The notes: generated by a model not told the origin, from the sequence alone. Shown: positions 44,456 through 54,074, counted from the stretch's first letter. The stretch is DNA of 64,000 nucleotides from Pyrinomonadaceae bacterium (GCA_019694395.1 JAIBCC010000003.1:188001-252000); one strand, 5' to 3'. Numbers and translations are program-made.

Positions 44456-45220
44456 ATGAGTGCTAAAATTTTGTTGTTTTTAATCTTCTTTCTGTTTTCA
44501 CAAACCGTTTTGTCACAGAGCTTTAACGCCAAACTTTTCAAAGAATTTACCGATATGCGGGTGGGAACGGGCGAACCAATCTACTGGTATTGCATCGGGG
44601 AAATTTACGAATATCCGAGCGGAAAGTTGGTCGCCAAAGTCGAAGGGATTGACACCGCCCGACGCATCAAAAGTGAATCAAACGCGACCAAAGTTTTGCA
44701 ATTATCCCGCAAAATTTTCTTTTATCGTGATGCTAAAACGAATGATTTAATTCGTGAGTCAAACGGAATGAAAGTTGAGCCGATTGCTTATCCTTATCAG
44801 CAAATTACCTACGAATTGAAAGGCGAAAAGTTGTTTGCAACAGTAATTCAGGGAAAAGCTCCGCGAGTTCAGAAAATTGAATCGGCAGGCGATTATTACG
44901 TCCGAAATTTCGGCGACAACATCATTTTTTCGACACCGCTTTTTCTCAATTTTCCGAATTACAAAGCCTACGAAAACTACGACTTTTTCTATTCGCCAAA
45001 AGCCAAAAATAATCAATCAAAATATCAATTGACTTGGAATCGTCGGGGAAATCTTCCGCCATTTTTCGGCGGAGGTGACAGCGTTTTTCAGTTAGTTTCA
45101 AATCGTGTGGATAAATATTCAGATTTACCGAAAACGATGCGGGATGCTCTTGAATCGGATGGAAAACTTTGGATGAATCCGCCGAAAGATTTGGCGGAAA
45201 TTGCGGAGTTACAAAAATAA
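44456..45220 (+). CDS. secreted DUF1838-like protein, divergent paralog
   Basis: The 254-residue protein has a signal peptide (about 1-20, TVLSQS) and parallels the DUF1838 protein at 22433: IYWYCIGEIYEYPSGKLVAK matches FYIKGSAYSFIPGERPQK, and LSRKIFFYRDAKTNDLI matches STREIVFYTDPKTDEII. A GAGGAGAAGG stands before the ATG. Its stop overlaps the aldehyde dehydrogenase start (TAATG), so both are in one operon. Function unknown; a paired role with the other DUF1838 is plausible. Confidence 0.78.
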   Translation: MSAKILLFLIFFLFSQTVLSQSFNAKLFKEFTDMRVGTGEPIYWYCIGEIYEYPSGKLVAKVEGIDTARRIKSESNATKVLQLSRKIFFYRDAKTNDLIRESNGMKVEPIAYPYQQITYELKGEKLFATVIQGKAPRVQKIESAGDYYVRNFGDNIIFSTPLFLNFPNYKAYENYDFFYSPKAKNNQSKYQLTWNRRGNLPPFFGGGDSVFQLVSNRVDKYSDLPKTMRDALESDGKLWMNPPKDLAEIAELQK

Positions 45221-46680
45221 TGGAAAAAATCTTACATTTCATTGACGGCGAAGAAGTTGCTTCGATTAACGGCGAAACTTTTTTGTCGGAAAATCCTGCC
45301 ACGGGCGAAACTATCGCCGAAGTTGCCTCTGGGCAAGCGGAAGACGTTGATAAAGCGGTGCAATCCGCCGACAAAGCGTTCAAAGAATGGTCAAAAGTTC
45401 CGCCTGCCGAACGCGGAAAACTTTTATACAAACTTGCCGATAAATTATTGGAAAAACGCGAAGAATTTGCTCGTGCGGAAAGCCTCGATTCAGGCAAAAC
45501 TTTTCAGGCAAATCTGCATATTGACGTGCCTTTCTGTGCCGATTTTTTCCGTTATTATGCGGGTGCGGCGGACAAGCTTCGCACGCCTGTTCCTAACAAC
45601 GAATACGGCACGCATCGCTACGCCGTCCGCGAACCTTACGGTGTGATCGGGGCAATCGCTCCCTGGAATTTTCCGCTCGTGATGGCAACGCTAAAACTTT
45701 CTGCTGCTTTGGCTTGCGGAAATACTGTCGTAATGAAAATGGCGGAACAAACTCCCGCAACGGTCACGATGCTGGCAAAATTATTTATCGAGGTCGGCTT
45801 TCCGAGAGGCGTTTTTAATGTAGTTCACGGCTTTGGAAATACTGCCGGACAAGCCCTCGTCCATCATCCGAAAATCAAAAAAATCGCTTTTACAGGTTCG
45901 TCCGCTGTGGGCAAAATCTTGGGCGAACAAACGGGGCGAATGACCAAACCGGCTTTGCTCGAAATGGGCGGCAAATCTGCCAATATCATTTTCGCCGATG
46001 CGGATATTGATTTTGCCGTCAACGGAGCGTTGCAGGCGAGTCTCGGCAATAACGGGCAATTTTGTCTGGCGGCTTCGCGGATTTTGGTCGAAGAATCTAT
46101 TTTGCCGAAATTTACCGAAGCGTTGGTCGAAAAAGCCCGTAAAATCAAGCTCGGTGATCCGTTTGACACAACCACAAATTGCGGACCGATCATTAGTCAA
46201 AAACAATTTGAACGGGTTTCAAATTATGTCGAAATCGGTAAAAACGAATCGGCAAAACTGCTGACAGGCGGAAAACGTCCCGACCATCTCGACCAAGGTT
46301 ATTATCTTGAACCGACGGTTTTTGGCGAAATGAATCCGAATATGCGGATTTGGAACGAGGAAATTTTTGGTCCCGTGGTCGGAATTACGCCATTTAAAAC
46401 CGAAGCCGAAGCCATCGAGCTTGCCAATCAGTGCGAATACGGACTTGGCGCGTATTTTTGGACAAAAGACCTCGACCGTTCGTATCGTGTTGCAAATGCG
46501 ATGGATAGCGGCTTGGTTTTCGTCAATATGCCCGCTTATATGACTCCGATCATGCCCGCCGGAATTAGGAATTTAAGCGGAACGGGACAAAATTTCGGGC
46601 TGGAAGCATTGGAAAATTACACCAAATTGAAAGGCGTTTACGTCAATTATTCGGGCAAAATTTTTCCGTGGCTGACCTAA
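45220..46680 (+). CDS. aldehyde dehydrogenase (hydroxymuconic-semialdehyde type)
   Basis: The 486-residue NAD(P)-dependent aldehyde dehydrogenase has AIAPWNFPLVMATLKLSAAL, FTGSSAVGKILGEQ, the catalytic-Glu LLEMGGKSANII and the catalytic Cys in GNNGQFCLAASR. The sequence is closest to the semialdehyde branch used in aromatic and amine catabolism. The start at 45220 is coupled to the DUF1838-like stop. It would oxidise an aldehyde released in the pathway. Confidence 0.93.
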   Translation: MEKILHFIDGEEVASINGETFLSENPATGETIAEVASGQAEDVDKAVQSADKAFKEWSKVPPAERGKLLYKLADKLLEKREEFARAESLDSGKTFQANLHIDVPFCADFFRYYAGAADKLRTPVPNNEYGTHRYAVREPYGVIGAIAPWNFPLVMATLKLSAALACGNTVVMKMAEQTPATVTMLAKLFIEVGFPRGVFNVVHGFGNTAGQALVHHPKIKKIAFTGSSAVGKILGEQTGRMTKPALLEMGGKSANIIFADADIDFAVNGALQASLGNNGQFCLAASRILVEESILPKFTEALVEKARKIKLGDPFDTTTNCGPIISQKQFERVSNYVEIGKNESAKLLTGGKRPDHLDQGYYLEPTVFGEMNPNMRIWNEEIFGPVVGITPFKTEAEAIELANQCEYGLGAYFWTKDLDRSYRVANAMDSGLVFVNMPAYMTPIMPAGIRNLSGTGQNFGLEALENYTKLKGVYVNYSGKIFPWLT

Positions 46681-46755
46681 CGATAAACACGCTTTTGAAA
46701 ATCATCTAATCAACTTTTGCAATTCACCTGACATTATTTAAAATGTATTAACAAA

Positions 46756-46775
46756 TTGTATTTTAATTAGGACAA
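46756..46775 (+). promoter_or_regulatory. operator-like palindrome 5, before the GntR gene
   Basis: TTGTATTTTAATTAGGACAA lies 13 bases before the regulator's ATG and shares its right half with the hyuB site. It suggests autoregulation by the GntR protein. Confidence 0.6.
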
Positions 46776-46788
46776 TAAATATAACATT

Positions 46789-47565
46789 ATGCCAAAACAA
46801 AAAGCATCGTTTGTCAGTTCACGGATTCCTCTTTACTACCAACTGGAAAATGTCTTGCGCGAGAAAATAACCTCCGGCTCATTTACCGGCGGCGAACGAT
46901 TACCTACTGAACTTGAATTAATTGAACAATATGGGGTTAGTCGTATTACGGTTCGACAAGCTCTCCAAGCTCTTTCTGATGAAGGATTGATTGAACGACG
47001 CCAAGGTCGCGGAACATATGTTGCCGAGCGAAAATCAAAAAAGCGTAAATTCACAGGAGTTATACACTTAACTGGTTCGTTAGACGAACTGATTGCCATG
47101 GGGATGGACACGCCGGTCAAGGTTTTGGAAATGAATCGTGTCGAAGCCGATCCGCACGAAGCTGAGCTTTTACGGCTCAAAGTCGGCACTCCGATTTATC
47201 GTTTGAAGCGATTACGCATTAATGACAATAAACCTTTTGGCTTAATCATCAACTATTTACCCGAAGAAATCGGTTCACGTTTGACGGTTGCCGATCTTTC
47301 AACCGGAGCTTTGCTGCACACGATTGAATCAAAATTGGGTTATCATCTGGAAACCGCAGATCAGGAAATCAAAGCGGAATTAGCCGATCCGTATGTGGCG
47401 CAGCTGCTGAGTGTCCGCGTCGGAACTGCTCTTTTATCAATCGAAAGAACGGTTTACACCGACAAAAATGTTCCGGTTGAATTTGTTCACACGCTTTACC
47501 GGAGCGATCTCTACGGTTATTCCGTAAAACTTGTGCGTGAGAAAAAAGGCAAATTGAAAAAATAA
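46789..47565 (+). CDS. GntR-family regulator with UTRA domain (HutC type)
   Basis: The 258-residue protein has a winged helix-turn-helix (about 12-75): GGERLPTELELIEQYGVSRI, TVRQALQALSDEGLIERRQG, then a UTRA effector domain (about 85-250) with PIYRLKRLRINDNKPFGLI and LLSIERTVYTDKNVPVEF. It is the only transcription regulator in the island, is divergent from neither neighbour, and its own upstream contains the palindrome found before the catabolic operons. It probably represses them until an acid or ring fragment binds UTRA. Confidence 0.92.
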   Translation: MPKQKASFVSSRIPLYYQLENVLREKITSGSFTGGERLPTELELIEQYGVSRITVRQALQALSDEGLIERRQGRGTYVAERKSKKRKFTGVIHLTGSLDELIAMGMDTPVKVLEMNRVEADPHEAELLRLKVGTPIYRLKRLRINDNKPFGLIINYLPEEIGSRLTVADLSTGALLHTIESKLGYHLETADQEIKAELADPYVAQLLSVRVGTALLSIERTVYTDKNVPVEFVHTLYRSDLYGYSVKLVREKKGKLKK

Positions 47566-47585
47566 AAAACAATCGTGTTTCGAGG

Positions 47586-48437
47586 CTATTTTGTCTGAAG
47601 CTCTAAAACTCCAAGATATTTACTTTCCTCACCGAGGTTGAATTCAGTTGTCAGTTGCCAAGATGTAGATTTTGCCCTCAAATGATAAATTCCGCTGTTG
47701 GGTTCTAGTCCGTCAAAAACAAATTCTCCGAAAATATCGGTTTTAGTTTTTCCAACTGTTTGCCCTTCTTTTTCGAGAATAACATCTACCTGGGAGGCGC
47801 ATTCTTCCACACTACCCAGATTTTGGGTGATAGTTCCACCGACAAAGCATTTTGTGATCAAATGCAAATTTTTATAGTAAATTCGCGGTTTTGTTCCCAA
47901 CTGTGGCTCAAGAACTTCTAATCCTTCTCTGGCTTGAATTTGCTGCATTTCCTTATCATCAACTTTTATCGTGCGGAAAACGTCCATCGGACAAGCCTGT
48001 TCTGCTCTGGTTTTTTTCCAGCCTTCGTCCAATAAATGTGCGTCAAACGTCCACGCTTGCGGAATTTCTTTTTCTTCGTTCCAGGAGATTGCCCCGTAAG
48101 GACAGGAATCAACTAACTGTTTTTGTCCTTTTGATTTTTCGGGATCAATCAGCACGATTCCATCTTCACGTTTTTTAATTGCTCCGTTTTTGGCATTTTG
48201 CAGACAGGGCGGATTATCACAATGATTACACATCACGGGCAGAAAATTTGCCCTGACGATCGGATAAGTTCCGCGTTCCTTGCGCTTGATGTCGAGCCAA
48301 CTATGTCCGAGCGAAGGCTGGGCGGCAGAATACCCCGCAAAATCATTGCCCGTGTATTCATCCTTAACAGCGAGGAAACAAAGACGGCAGTTGTCGCACT
48401 TTTCAACATCAACAATCATATTCCACTTTTTAGCCAT
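47586..48437 (-). CDS. transhydroxylase-like molybdoenzyme, iron-sulfur beta subunit
   Basis: The 283-residue protein has ferredoxin-type Cys clusters in the N-terminal half: CDNCRLCFLAVKDEY, CNHCDNPPCLQNAKNGAI, DSCPYGAISWNEE and EQACPMDVFRTI. The C-terminal ~95 residues form a beta-sandwich-like part (VDVILEKEGQTVGKTKTDI, FGEFVFDGLEPNSGIYHLRA), as in the beta subunit of pyrogallol-phloroglucinol transhydroxylase. The ATG overlaps the alpha subunit stop (TAATG). It transfers electrons to or near the molybdenum site. Confidence 0.88.
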   Translation of the reverse strand: MAKKWNMIVDVEKCDNCRLCFLAVKDEYTGNDFAGYSAAQPSLGHSWLDIKRKERGTYPIVRANFLPVMCNHCDNPPCLQNAKNGAIKKREDGIVLIDPEKSKGQKQLVDSCPYGAISWNEEKEIPQAWTFDAHLLDEGWKKTRAEQACPMDVFRTIKVDDKEMQQIQAREGLEVLEPQLGTKPRIYYKNLHLITKCFVGGTITQNLGSVEECASQVDVILEKEGQTVGKTKTDIFGEFVFDGLEPNSGIYHLRAKSTSWQLTTEFNLGEESKYLGVLELQTK

Positions 48438-51394
48438 TATTTTGCCTCCTTTGGTTTCCAATTGTCGGTTCCTGTCCATTTTTCAACCTGAATCAGAACC
48501 GCATTGGGTTTAATACCGTGTCCTTTTTTGGTAATGGATTCTTTCGGATTGAGCATATTGACGCAGCCGCCGAGGTCGGTTGATTCGCCGATTTTTCCGG
48601 TTGGTTTATAACGAGCTGAACCGGAATAAGCACTGACGACTCCGGGACGAAGCCTTTCCGTAATTTGTGCCGCACAAACCACCGAAGCCCGATTATTCCA
48701 AAGTCTGATGAGATCGCCGTCCTTAATTCCTCTCGCCTCGGCATCCTGTTTATTCATCCGGGCAACAAAATAATAACGTCCGTCTTTCAAAATTCTGTGT
48801 TCCCGAATGTCGCTCAGAGTGCTGCCTTCCGCATCGCCCATGACGTGATAGGCGTAGCGGGTGTGTGCTGTCTGTAATTTCAGAGGAAATTCCGCAAGTT
48901 CGGGATGAGTCTCCGGTTTTTCGTAAGTCGGCATATATTTGTTGAGCGGCGGTCGGTCTGGATCGTCAATCTTTTTCAGCGTTTCCGCGATAAACTCAAA
49001 TTTGCCCGAAGTTGTTTGCAGCCCATCGAGATAACTTCCGACATAATCCGAAGGAAGCGGATAAGGTTCAGGCGTGTCTTTTTTGCGACCTTCGTAATAC
49101 CAGCGATTCGCCACCGTCGCACGAGCCGCTTCAGGATCGGCAGGAACGACATAATAACCTTTTTTCAGAAATTGCCGCCACGAAATATATTTCGACAGAT
49201 CCGAGGAATCGAAAACCCGCTTGCACCATTCGAGTTCGGTCGTGCCGCCTTCGGAATAAACAGCACCTAAATTCAATTTTTCGCAAATGGCGAGAAATAT
49301 CTCATAGTCGGATTTTGATTCGCCAAGCGGTTCGATACATTTGTGTTGGAGCGAAATCACGCGATGATTGTTCATCGAATACATATGATGAACATAGCCC
49401 GCTCCGACGTTATACCATTCGCCGATGTCCCATTTTTCAAAGACGGTGCAAGCTGGCAAAATAATGTCCGCAAAAGGAGTTTCGCCTTCGTGCCAGACCG
49501 ATTGATTGACGATGAATTTCAAACTTTCGTGCTGGTAGGCTTTTGTCCAACGGTTTCCGGCAACCATCGTTCCAAGGAGTTGACTGCCGTATTTGTAAAG
49601 CATTTCCACCCGTGCGTGTCCGGGCGATGGATAGAAAAACGGGAAGAATTGACCTTGCACCGAAGAAACGTCCGTAATGTAGCCTGATGCTTTGCCTTCG
49701 GTAATTGCTTCGGGAAACCAGATTCGCGGAATACTTTGGCGGACGGTGCTCATTGTCACGATATGCGGCATCCGTTGATAGTTGTTGGCTGAATTTGCGC
49801 TAAACGCCAAGTCACCCGAAATACTGCCTTCGCCATAGCCGGGAAAATAAAAGTTGAAATCGAGCGGAGAACCGAATTGCAGATTACCGAAATTAACGCC
49901 CGGTCTGCCCCAACCCTGCATTGCGGCAAGAATCGTCATCATTCTCGCCCACTGCATTCCGGTCGGTCCGCGTCCTGCTCCGCCGACCCCGCAGCCCCAG
50001 CTTCCTGCTCCGAGATAGGTCTTTTTCATTCCCCATTCGCGGGCTAAAGCACGGACATCGCGGGCAGGAACGCCGGTTTCATTTTCCTGCCATTCGGGAG
50101 TTTTGGGAACACCGTCGCTTTCGCCTAAAATATAGGCTTTCCATTCGTCAAATCCGTTGGTTCTCTCTTCAACAAATTTTTTATCGTAAAGACCTTCCGT
50201 AATCCAAATATAACAAATCGCTTGAGCCAGAGCGGGATCAGTTCCCGGACGCGGCGAAATCCATTTTCCTCCGACATGAGCCGCTGTGTGATTCAAAAAC
50301 GGGTCAATGTGAACCATTTTGATGCCGAGCTGCTTTGCCCATTCCCGCCGCTGTGCTCCTTCGTAACCGTAGGTCGTATCGGGATCACTCGACCAAAAAA
50401 CGATCATTTCGGCTTCTTTCAGACAATCTTCAACCGTGCCGTAAAATTCGGGACAGCCCAAACGCAAACTGTTGCCCCAATGGTGCATTGCTCCCCAGAA
50501 CCAGCCTTCCCAACTGTCAGGGCTGTGCATCAATTTGGTCACTCCGATCAGATTCCAAAAACGATTGAAAGCACTCAGATAATGTCCGAGGTTGCCCCAT
50601 TGATGATGCGAGCCATGGTCAACGGCAATCGCTCCGGGACCGACCGCTTTAGCACGTTTGATTTCGTTGGCGACAATTTCCAGAGCTTCATCCCAACTGA
50701 TTCGTTCAAATTCGGATTTGCCGCGATTTTGCTGATTGCGTTCGCCGTTCGGATCAAAATCAAGCCGCTTCATCGGGTAAAGAATTCTGCCCTTGGAGTA
50801 AACCATTGATTTTTGACACATGGCGTGAGCAGCGACGGTTGCTCTGCGTCTCGGCTTAAAAGTTTGTCCGCGAGCTGTGATTGACCACGATTCGGCATCG
50901 TTCTCGTCAAAATCCATCGGTGAAGTGCGGAGGATTTTTCCGTCTTTGACATAGACAAAAATCGGACCGCCGTTCGTGCCGCTGGTGTAACGGGTGACAC
51001 CGTTGCCCATATCCGTTCCGAATTTCCAATGAATTGTCAGCAGTTGAGAAGTTACCCGCATAAACCAAACAGCAAGGTCGTCCGGTCCTTCGAGAACAAC
51101 TTTGTAATTTTTGGCGGCATCAATTCTTTCAAGCAAATTGATTGGAGGTGTCAGAAAACTTTCGGCGATGGCTTTGCTTTTGAAATCAATCGTAATATCA
51201 GGATTCTGATGAATTCCGCTGCCGGTTGAAATTTTTCCATCCTCCAATTTTATCCATCTGCCGATGCTGTTATCACGCACTTTGAACTGTGCGACGAGAT
51301 TTTTCTCTTTTAACCTCGTGGCATATTCGGGATAAAATTTTGAAGCCGCCCGCATCGCCTGCGGAATTCCCCACAAAATAACCGATAATTTCAT
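48437..51394 (-). CDS. transhydroxylase-like molybdopterin oxidoreductase, alpha subunit with SCP2-like N-terminus
   Basis: The 985-residue protein is a DMSO-reductase-family Mo enzyme of the transhydroxylase/acetylene-hydratase branch. Residues 1-125 look like a sterol-carrier-like (SCP2-type) domain (FKVRDNSIGRWIKLEDG, LEGPDDLAVWFM), not usual in the branch. The catalytic part follows, without the N-terminal Fe-S cluster. His263 in DHGSHHQWGN and Asp293-Ser294-Trp295 in SPDSWEG keep the 30-residue spacing of the transhydroxylase His and Asp-Ser(Mo ligand)-Trp. A GGAG before the ATG at 51394 sets the start. It likely moves or removes a ring hydroxyl. Confidence 0.87.
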   Translation of the reverse strand: MKLSVILWGIPQAMRAASKFYPEYATRLKEKNLVAQFKVRDNSIGRWIKLEDGKISTGSGIHQNPDITIDFKSKAIAESFLTPPINLLERIDAAKNYKVVLEGPDDLAVWFMRVTSQLLTIHWKFGTDMGNGVTRYTSGTNGGPIFVYVKDGKILRTSPMDFDENDAESWSITARGQTFKPRRRATVAAHAMCQKSMVYSKGRILYPMKRLDFDPNGERNQQNRGKSEFERISWDEALEIVANEIKRAKAVGPGAIAVDHGSHHQWGNLGHYLSAFNRFWNLIGVTKLMHSPDSWEGWFWGAMHHWGNSLRLGCPEFYGTVEDCLKEAEMIVFWSSDPDTTYGYEGAQRREWAKQLGIKMVHIDPFLNHTAAHVGGKWISPRPGTDPALAQAICYIWITEGLYDKKFVEERTNGFDEWKAYILGESDGVPKTPEWQENETGVPARDVRALAREWGMKKTYLGAGSWGCGVGGAGRGPTGMQWARMMTILAAMQGWGRPGVNFGNLQFGSPLDFNFYFPGYGEGSISGDLAFSANSANNYQRMPHIVTMSTVRQSIPRIWFPEAITEGKASGYITDVSSVQGQFFPFFYPSPGHARVEMLYKYGSQLLGTMVAGNRWTKAYQHESLKFIVNQSVWHEGETPFADIILPACTVFEKWDIGEWYNVGAGYVHHMYSMNNHRVISLQHKCIEPLGESKSDYEIFLAICEKLNLGAVYSEGGTTELEWCKRVFDSSDLSKYISWRQFLKKGYYVVPADPEAARATVANRWYYEGRKKDTPEPYPLPSDYVGSYLDGLQTTSGKFEFIAETLKKIDDPDRPPLNKYMPTYEKPETHPELAEFPLKLQTAHTRYAYHVMGDAEGSTLSDIREHRILKDGRYYFVARMNKQDAEARGIKDGDLIRLWNNRASVVCAAQITERLRPGVVSAYSGSARYKPTGKIGESTDLGGCVNMLNPKESITKKGHGIKPNAVLIQVEKWTGTDNWKPKEAK

Positions 51395-51487
51395 ATCAAT
51401 TCTCCAAAAAATCGGTATAGCGAACGGTATTGAGCAGTTTGTTGGAGGAAGCAAAAATTACTCGCTACTGCTCGTTATACATATTTT

Positions 51488-52942
51488 TTACGAATGCAAA
51501 GCAATCGGACGCTTGATAAAAGTGCCTTGTTTTTCGCCGACCACTTTGCCGTTATCAAATTGTAAATTGCCGCGAATAATCGTTTGCGTGACCCAGCCTT
51601 TGGTCATAAATCCTTCAAAAGGCGTATGGTCTTGAGCAGAAAGTGCTTCGGAAGCAGTGATCGGTTTTTCCAAGTTCATATCCACAATCGCAAAATCTGC
51701 GTCCGCTCCGATGGAAATACAACCTTTTCGCGGGAACAAACCGAAGTTACGAGCGGGGTTTGCCGAAACGAGTTCAGCCACGCGAGCCAGCGAAACGCCG
51801 CGTTTATGACAGCCTTCGCTCAATAAAACGGGATATAAAATCGAAGTTCCGCCGAATCCGGGCAGACTGCCCCAAACGCCTTGTTGTTTATGTTCTTCGC
51901 CGCAGCAGGCGTGATCGGAAACAACCGTATCAACGTGACCGCGTTTGATTCCTTCCCACAAAAATTCGCTGTGTTCTTTGGTGCGGATCGGCGGATTTAC
52001 TTTTCCTTTTAAACCGATTCCGTTGCGGTCTAACTCTTCGTGGTCTAATGCCAAATGATGCAAAGTCGTTTCGAGTTTGATGTCGTGATTAGGGTAAGTT
52101 CTCCGCACATCAATTCCTGCCTGCAACGCATCACGCGAAGAAAGATGCAAAAGATTGATTGGGCAACCCGTCGCATCGGCTAAAATCGCGGCTTCGTGAA
52201 CCGAAAGTTTTTCCGATAATGGCGGACGACCTTCCGAATAAGCCTTTAATCCTGTCAAGCCTTGTTTGTTGGCTCGTTCGATAAAAACGCGAATCAATTC
52301 AGGATTTTCGCAATGCAAACTCAAGGAAATGCGGGCTTTATCCTTATGTTTTTCCGCCATTTCCGAAACCCGTGTCATTAATTCAAACAAATGCCCAAGG
52401 TCGTAATTTTCCGCCATCGTGTAAGCCGAACCTTTAGTCGAATCGGCAGAAAGCGTCAGAGCCTTGTAAAACATATAAAATTTGAACGAACCGACACCCG
52501 CATTTTCGACGAGCCATTCGACTTCATCAAGCTGATCTGCCGTCATTACCGCGATGTGATAGCAATAATCAGTGTAAAAATTGCCATCGGAAAGCTGCAT
52601 CACTTCAGGCAAAATCTCTTTGTAAGGTCCGGTTTTGTTCAAATAATGATGACCTGTCCGCCAATAACTGATGACCGTTCCGACTCCGCCGACGAGTGCC
52701 GACATTGATTCACTTTGGGCATCTTCCGAATGCGGACGATAAATCCCGACGTGAAAATGCGAATCAACCGCCGCCGGAAAAACGTATTTTCCTTTGGCAT
52801 CAAAAACATTTTCAGCTCGGTTTGCGTCAATCTCATCGCAAATCGCCGCAATTTTTCCGGCTTTAATTCCGATTTCGCATTTCACTTCACCGTGAAATGG
52901 AAAAACAACCGTTCCGTTTTTTATAATCGAATCAAATTTCAT
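51488..52942 (-). CDS. dihydropyrimidinase-like cyclic amidohydrolase
   Basis: The 484-residue protein is in the D-hydantoinase/dihydropyrimidinase group: DSHFH (Asp60, His62, His64) for the first metal site, a carbamylated-lysine candidate in GSFKFYMFYK (Lys154 or Lys160), ISLSLHCENPEL, INLLHLSSRDA, and SDHACCGEE with the catalytic Asp. Several segments differ from true hydantoinases, so another cyclic amide, imide or even a cyclohydrolase substrate is possible. It is upstream of the transhydroxylase genes by 93 bases in the same direction. Confidence 0.88.
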   Translation of the reverse strand: MKFDSIIKNGTVVFPFHGEVKCEIGIKAGKIAAICDEIDANRAENVFDAKGKYVFPAAVDSHFHVGIYRPHSEDAQSESMSALVGGVGTVISYWRTGHHYLNKTGPYKEILPEVMQLSDGNFYTDYCYHIAVMTADQLDEVEWLVENAGVGSFKFYMFYKALTLSADSTKGSAYTMAENYDLGHLFELMTRVSEMAEKHKDKARISLSLHCENPELIRVFIERANKQGLTGLKAYSEGRPPLSEKLSVHEAAILADATGCPINLLHLSSRDALQAGIDVRRTYPNHDIKLETTLHHLALDHEELDRNGIGLKGKVNPPIRTKEHSEFLWEGIKRGHVDTVVSDHACCGEEHKQQGVWGSLPGFGGTSILYPVLLSEGCHKRGVSLARVAELVSANPARNFGLFPRKGCISIGADADFAIVDMNLEKPITASEALSAQDHTPFEGFMTKGWVTQTIIRGNLQFDNGKVVGEKQGTFIKRPIALHS

Positions 52943-52954
52943 ATTTATTGCTGT

Positions 52955-53054
52955 CCACGAAGGGACACGAAGTTCACACGAAGTAACTTGGATTCGGATA
53001 AAACCAGATTTTCAAATTCGTTAAACTTCGTGTTTTCTTCGTGAATCTTCGTGG
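52955..53054. repeat. CCACGAAG/ACACGAAG word inverted repeat
   Basis: CCACGAAGGGACACGAAGTT onward (52955-52984) pairs with ACTTCGTGTTTTCTTCGTGA onward (53025-53054), 30 bases each. It fills most of the gap between the bicupin and dihydropyrimidinase-like genes. Same family as 36798-36868. Confidence 0.8.
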
Positions 53055-53085
53055 ATAAATCCCTTTTTCCCGTTTCAAAAATCGT

Positions 53086-54066
53086 CTAATCGTGATGATG
53101 GTGATGACCGTGATCGTGGTCGTGGTCGTGATTATGCTCAACGCCCAATTTGTGCATTGCATCGTGAATGTGAACGCGGTCGTCTTCGGATGTTGCCGAA
53201 TGCGACGAAGCATATTCAAAATCAAAGTGGTTATGATCTTTTGTCCACATCCATTTGTTGAGTTCGGGTTTTTGCCGAATCAAACGGGCGGCGGCACGGT
53301 CGGCGTTTTCATCAGGGTTTGAATAAGCGTTGTGGTGAAAATGGTTATGCAAATCACCGTCAGTTCTGCCAAAACCTAAAATTCCGTGTTCGCTGTAAAA
53401 CGCTCCGTGATTGACATACGCAGGTCGCCAAAAATATCCTCCGGTCGGCAAATCGCCAAATTGCATCATCCACGAAGTTCCCCAAACGTGATAAGCCTCT
53501 TCAGCACAATCGTGATAAGAAATATTGTCTTGTTGAAAGCCCGGAGTCATCGAATAAAGAAACGTCATCGCGTGAGTTTTCTCGTCAAAATGCAAAAGTT
53601 TTAATAAACAGCCCGAAGCGGTTTGCGGAAACAAAGTCGGCACTTGCCAAGGCATTTCGGCGTATGTTCCCATCTGAATCAATCCCGCACGCTCCGCTCC
53701 GTCCATATCTTCAGCAGATTCAATAATATGCGGTTCGGAATCGTTATACATAACAAGGGCAAAACAGCCTTTTTCAGTCGAAAATGCCGGAAGGGAAACG
53801 CCGCGTGGAACAAAGAAATAACCGCCTTTTCGCCAAAGTTTATCGCCGACCTTCATTTCGCCGTCCATTATGAAAATTTCGACATCTGAATACGAAACCG
53901 AAGGTGGTTGTTTATAGCCAGCGTCCCATTGAACGCTCATTGTGCAAGCTCCGGTATCTTCATCAATCGAAAGCATTTTGTAGTTATAACCGTTCGGAAT
54001 ACCTTTCAATTCCAGTCTTTTGAATGAGACATCTCTGTCAACAAATGGTTCAATGTGTTTTCGCAT
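53086..54066 (-). CDS. DUF4437-like bicupin with histidine-rich tail
   Basis: The 326-residue protein has two cupin-type halves (YSDVEIFIMDGEMKVGDKLW with GGYFFVPRGVSLPAF near the first, DCAEEAYHVWGTSWMMQFGD with TGGYFWRPAYVNHG in the second) and is closest to DUF4437. The last ~16 residues are almost all His and Asp (HNHDHDHDHGHHHHHD), a likely metal-gathering tail. It would act as a metal-dependent isomerase, dioxygenase or sugar-like processing enzyme. It sits upstream of the cyclic hydrolase gene. Confidence 0.82.
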   Translation of the reverse strand: MRKHIEPFVDRDVSFKRLELKGIPNGYNYKMLSIDEDTGACTMSVQWDAGYKQPPSVSYSDVEIFIMDGEMKVGDKLWRKGGYFFVPRGVSLPAFSTEKGCFALVMYNDSEPHIIESAEDMDGAERAGLIQMGTYAEMPWQVPTLFPQTASGCLLKLLHFDEKTHAMTFLYSMTPGFQQDNISYHDCAEEAYHVWGTSWMMQFGDLPTGGYFWRPAYVNHGAFYSEHGILGFGRTDGDLHNHFHHNAYSNPDENADRAAARLIRQKPELNKWMWTKDHNHFDFEYASSHSATSEDDRVHIHDAMHKLGVEHNHDHDHDHGHHHHHD

Positions 54067-54074
54067 TTTTCTCC

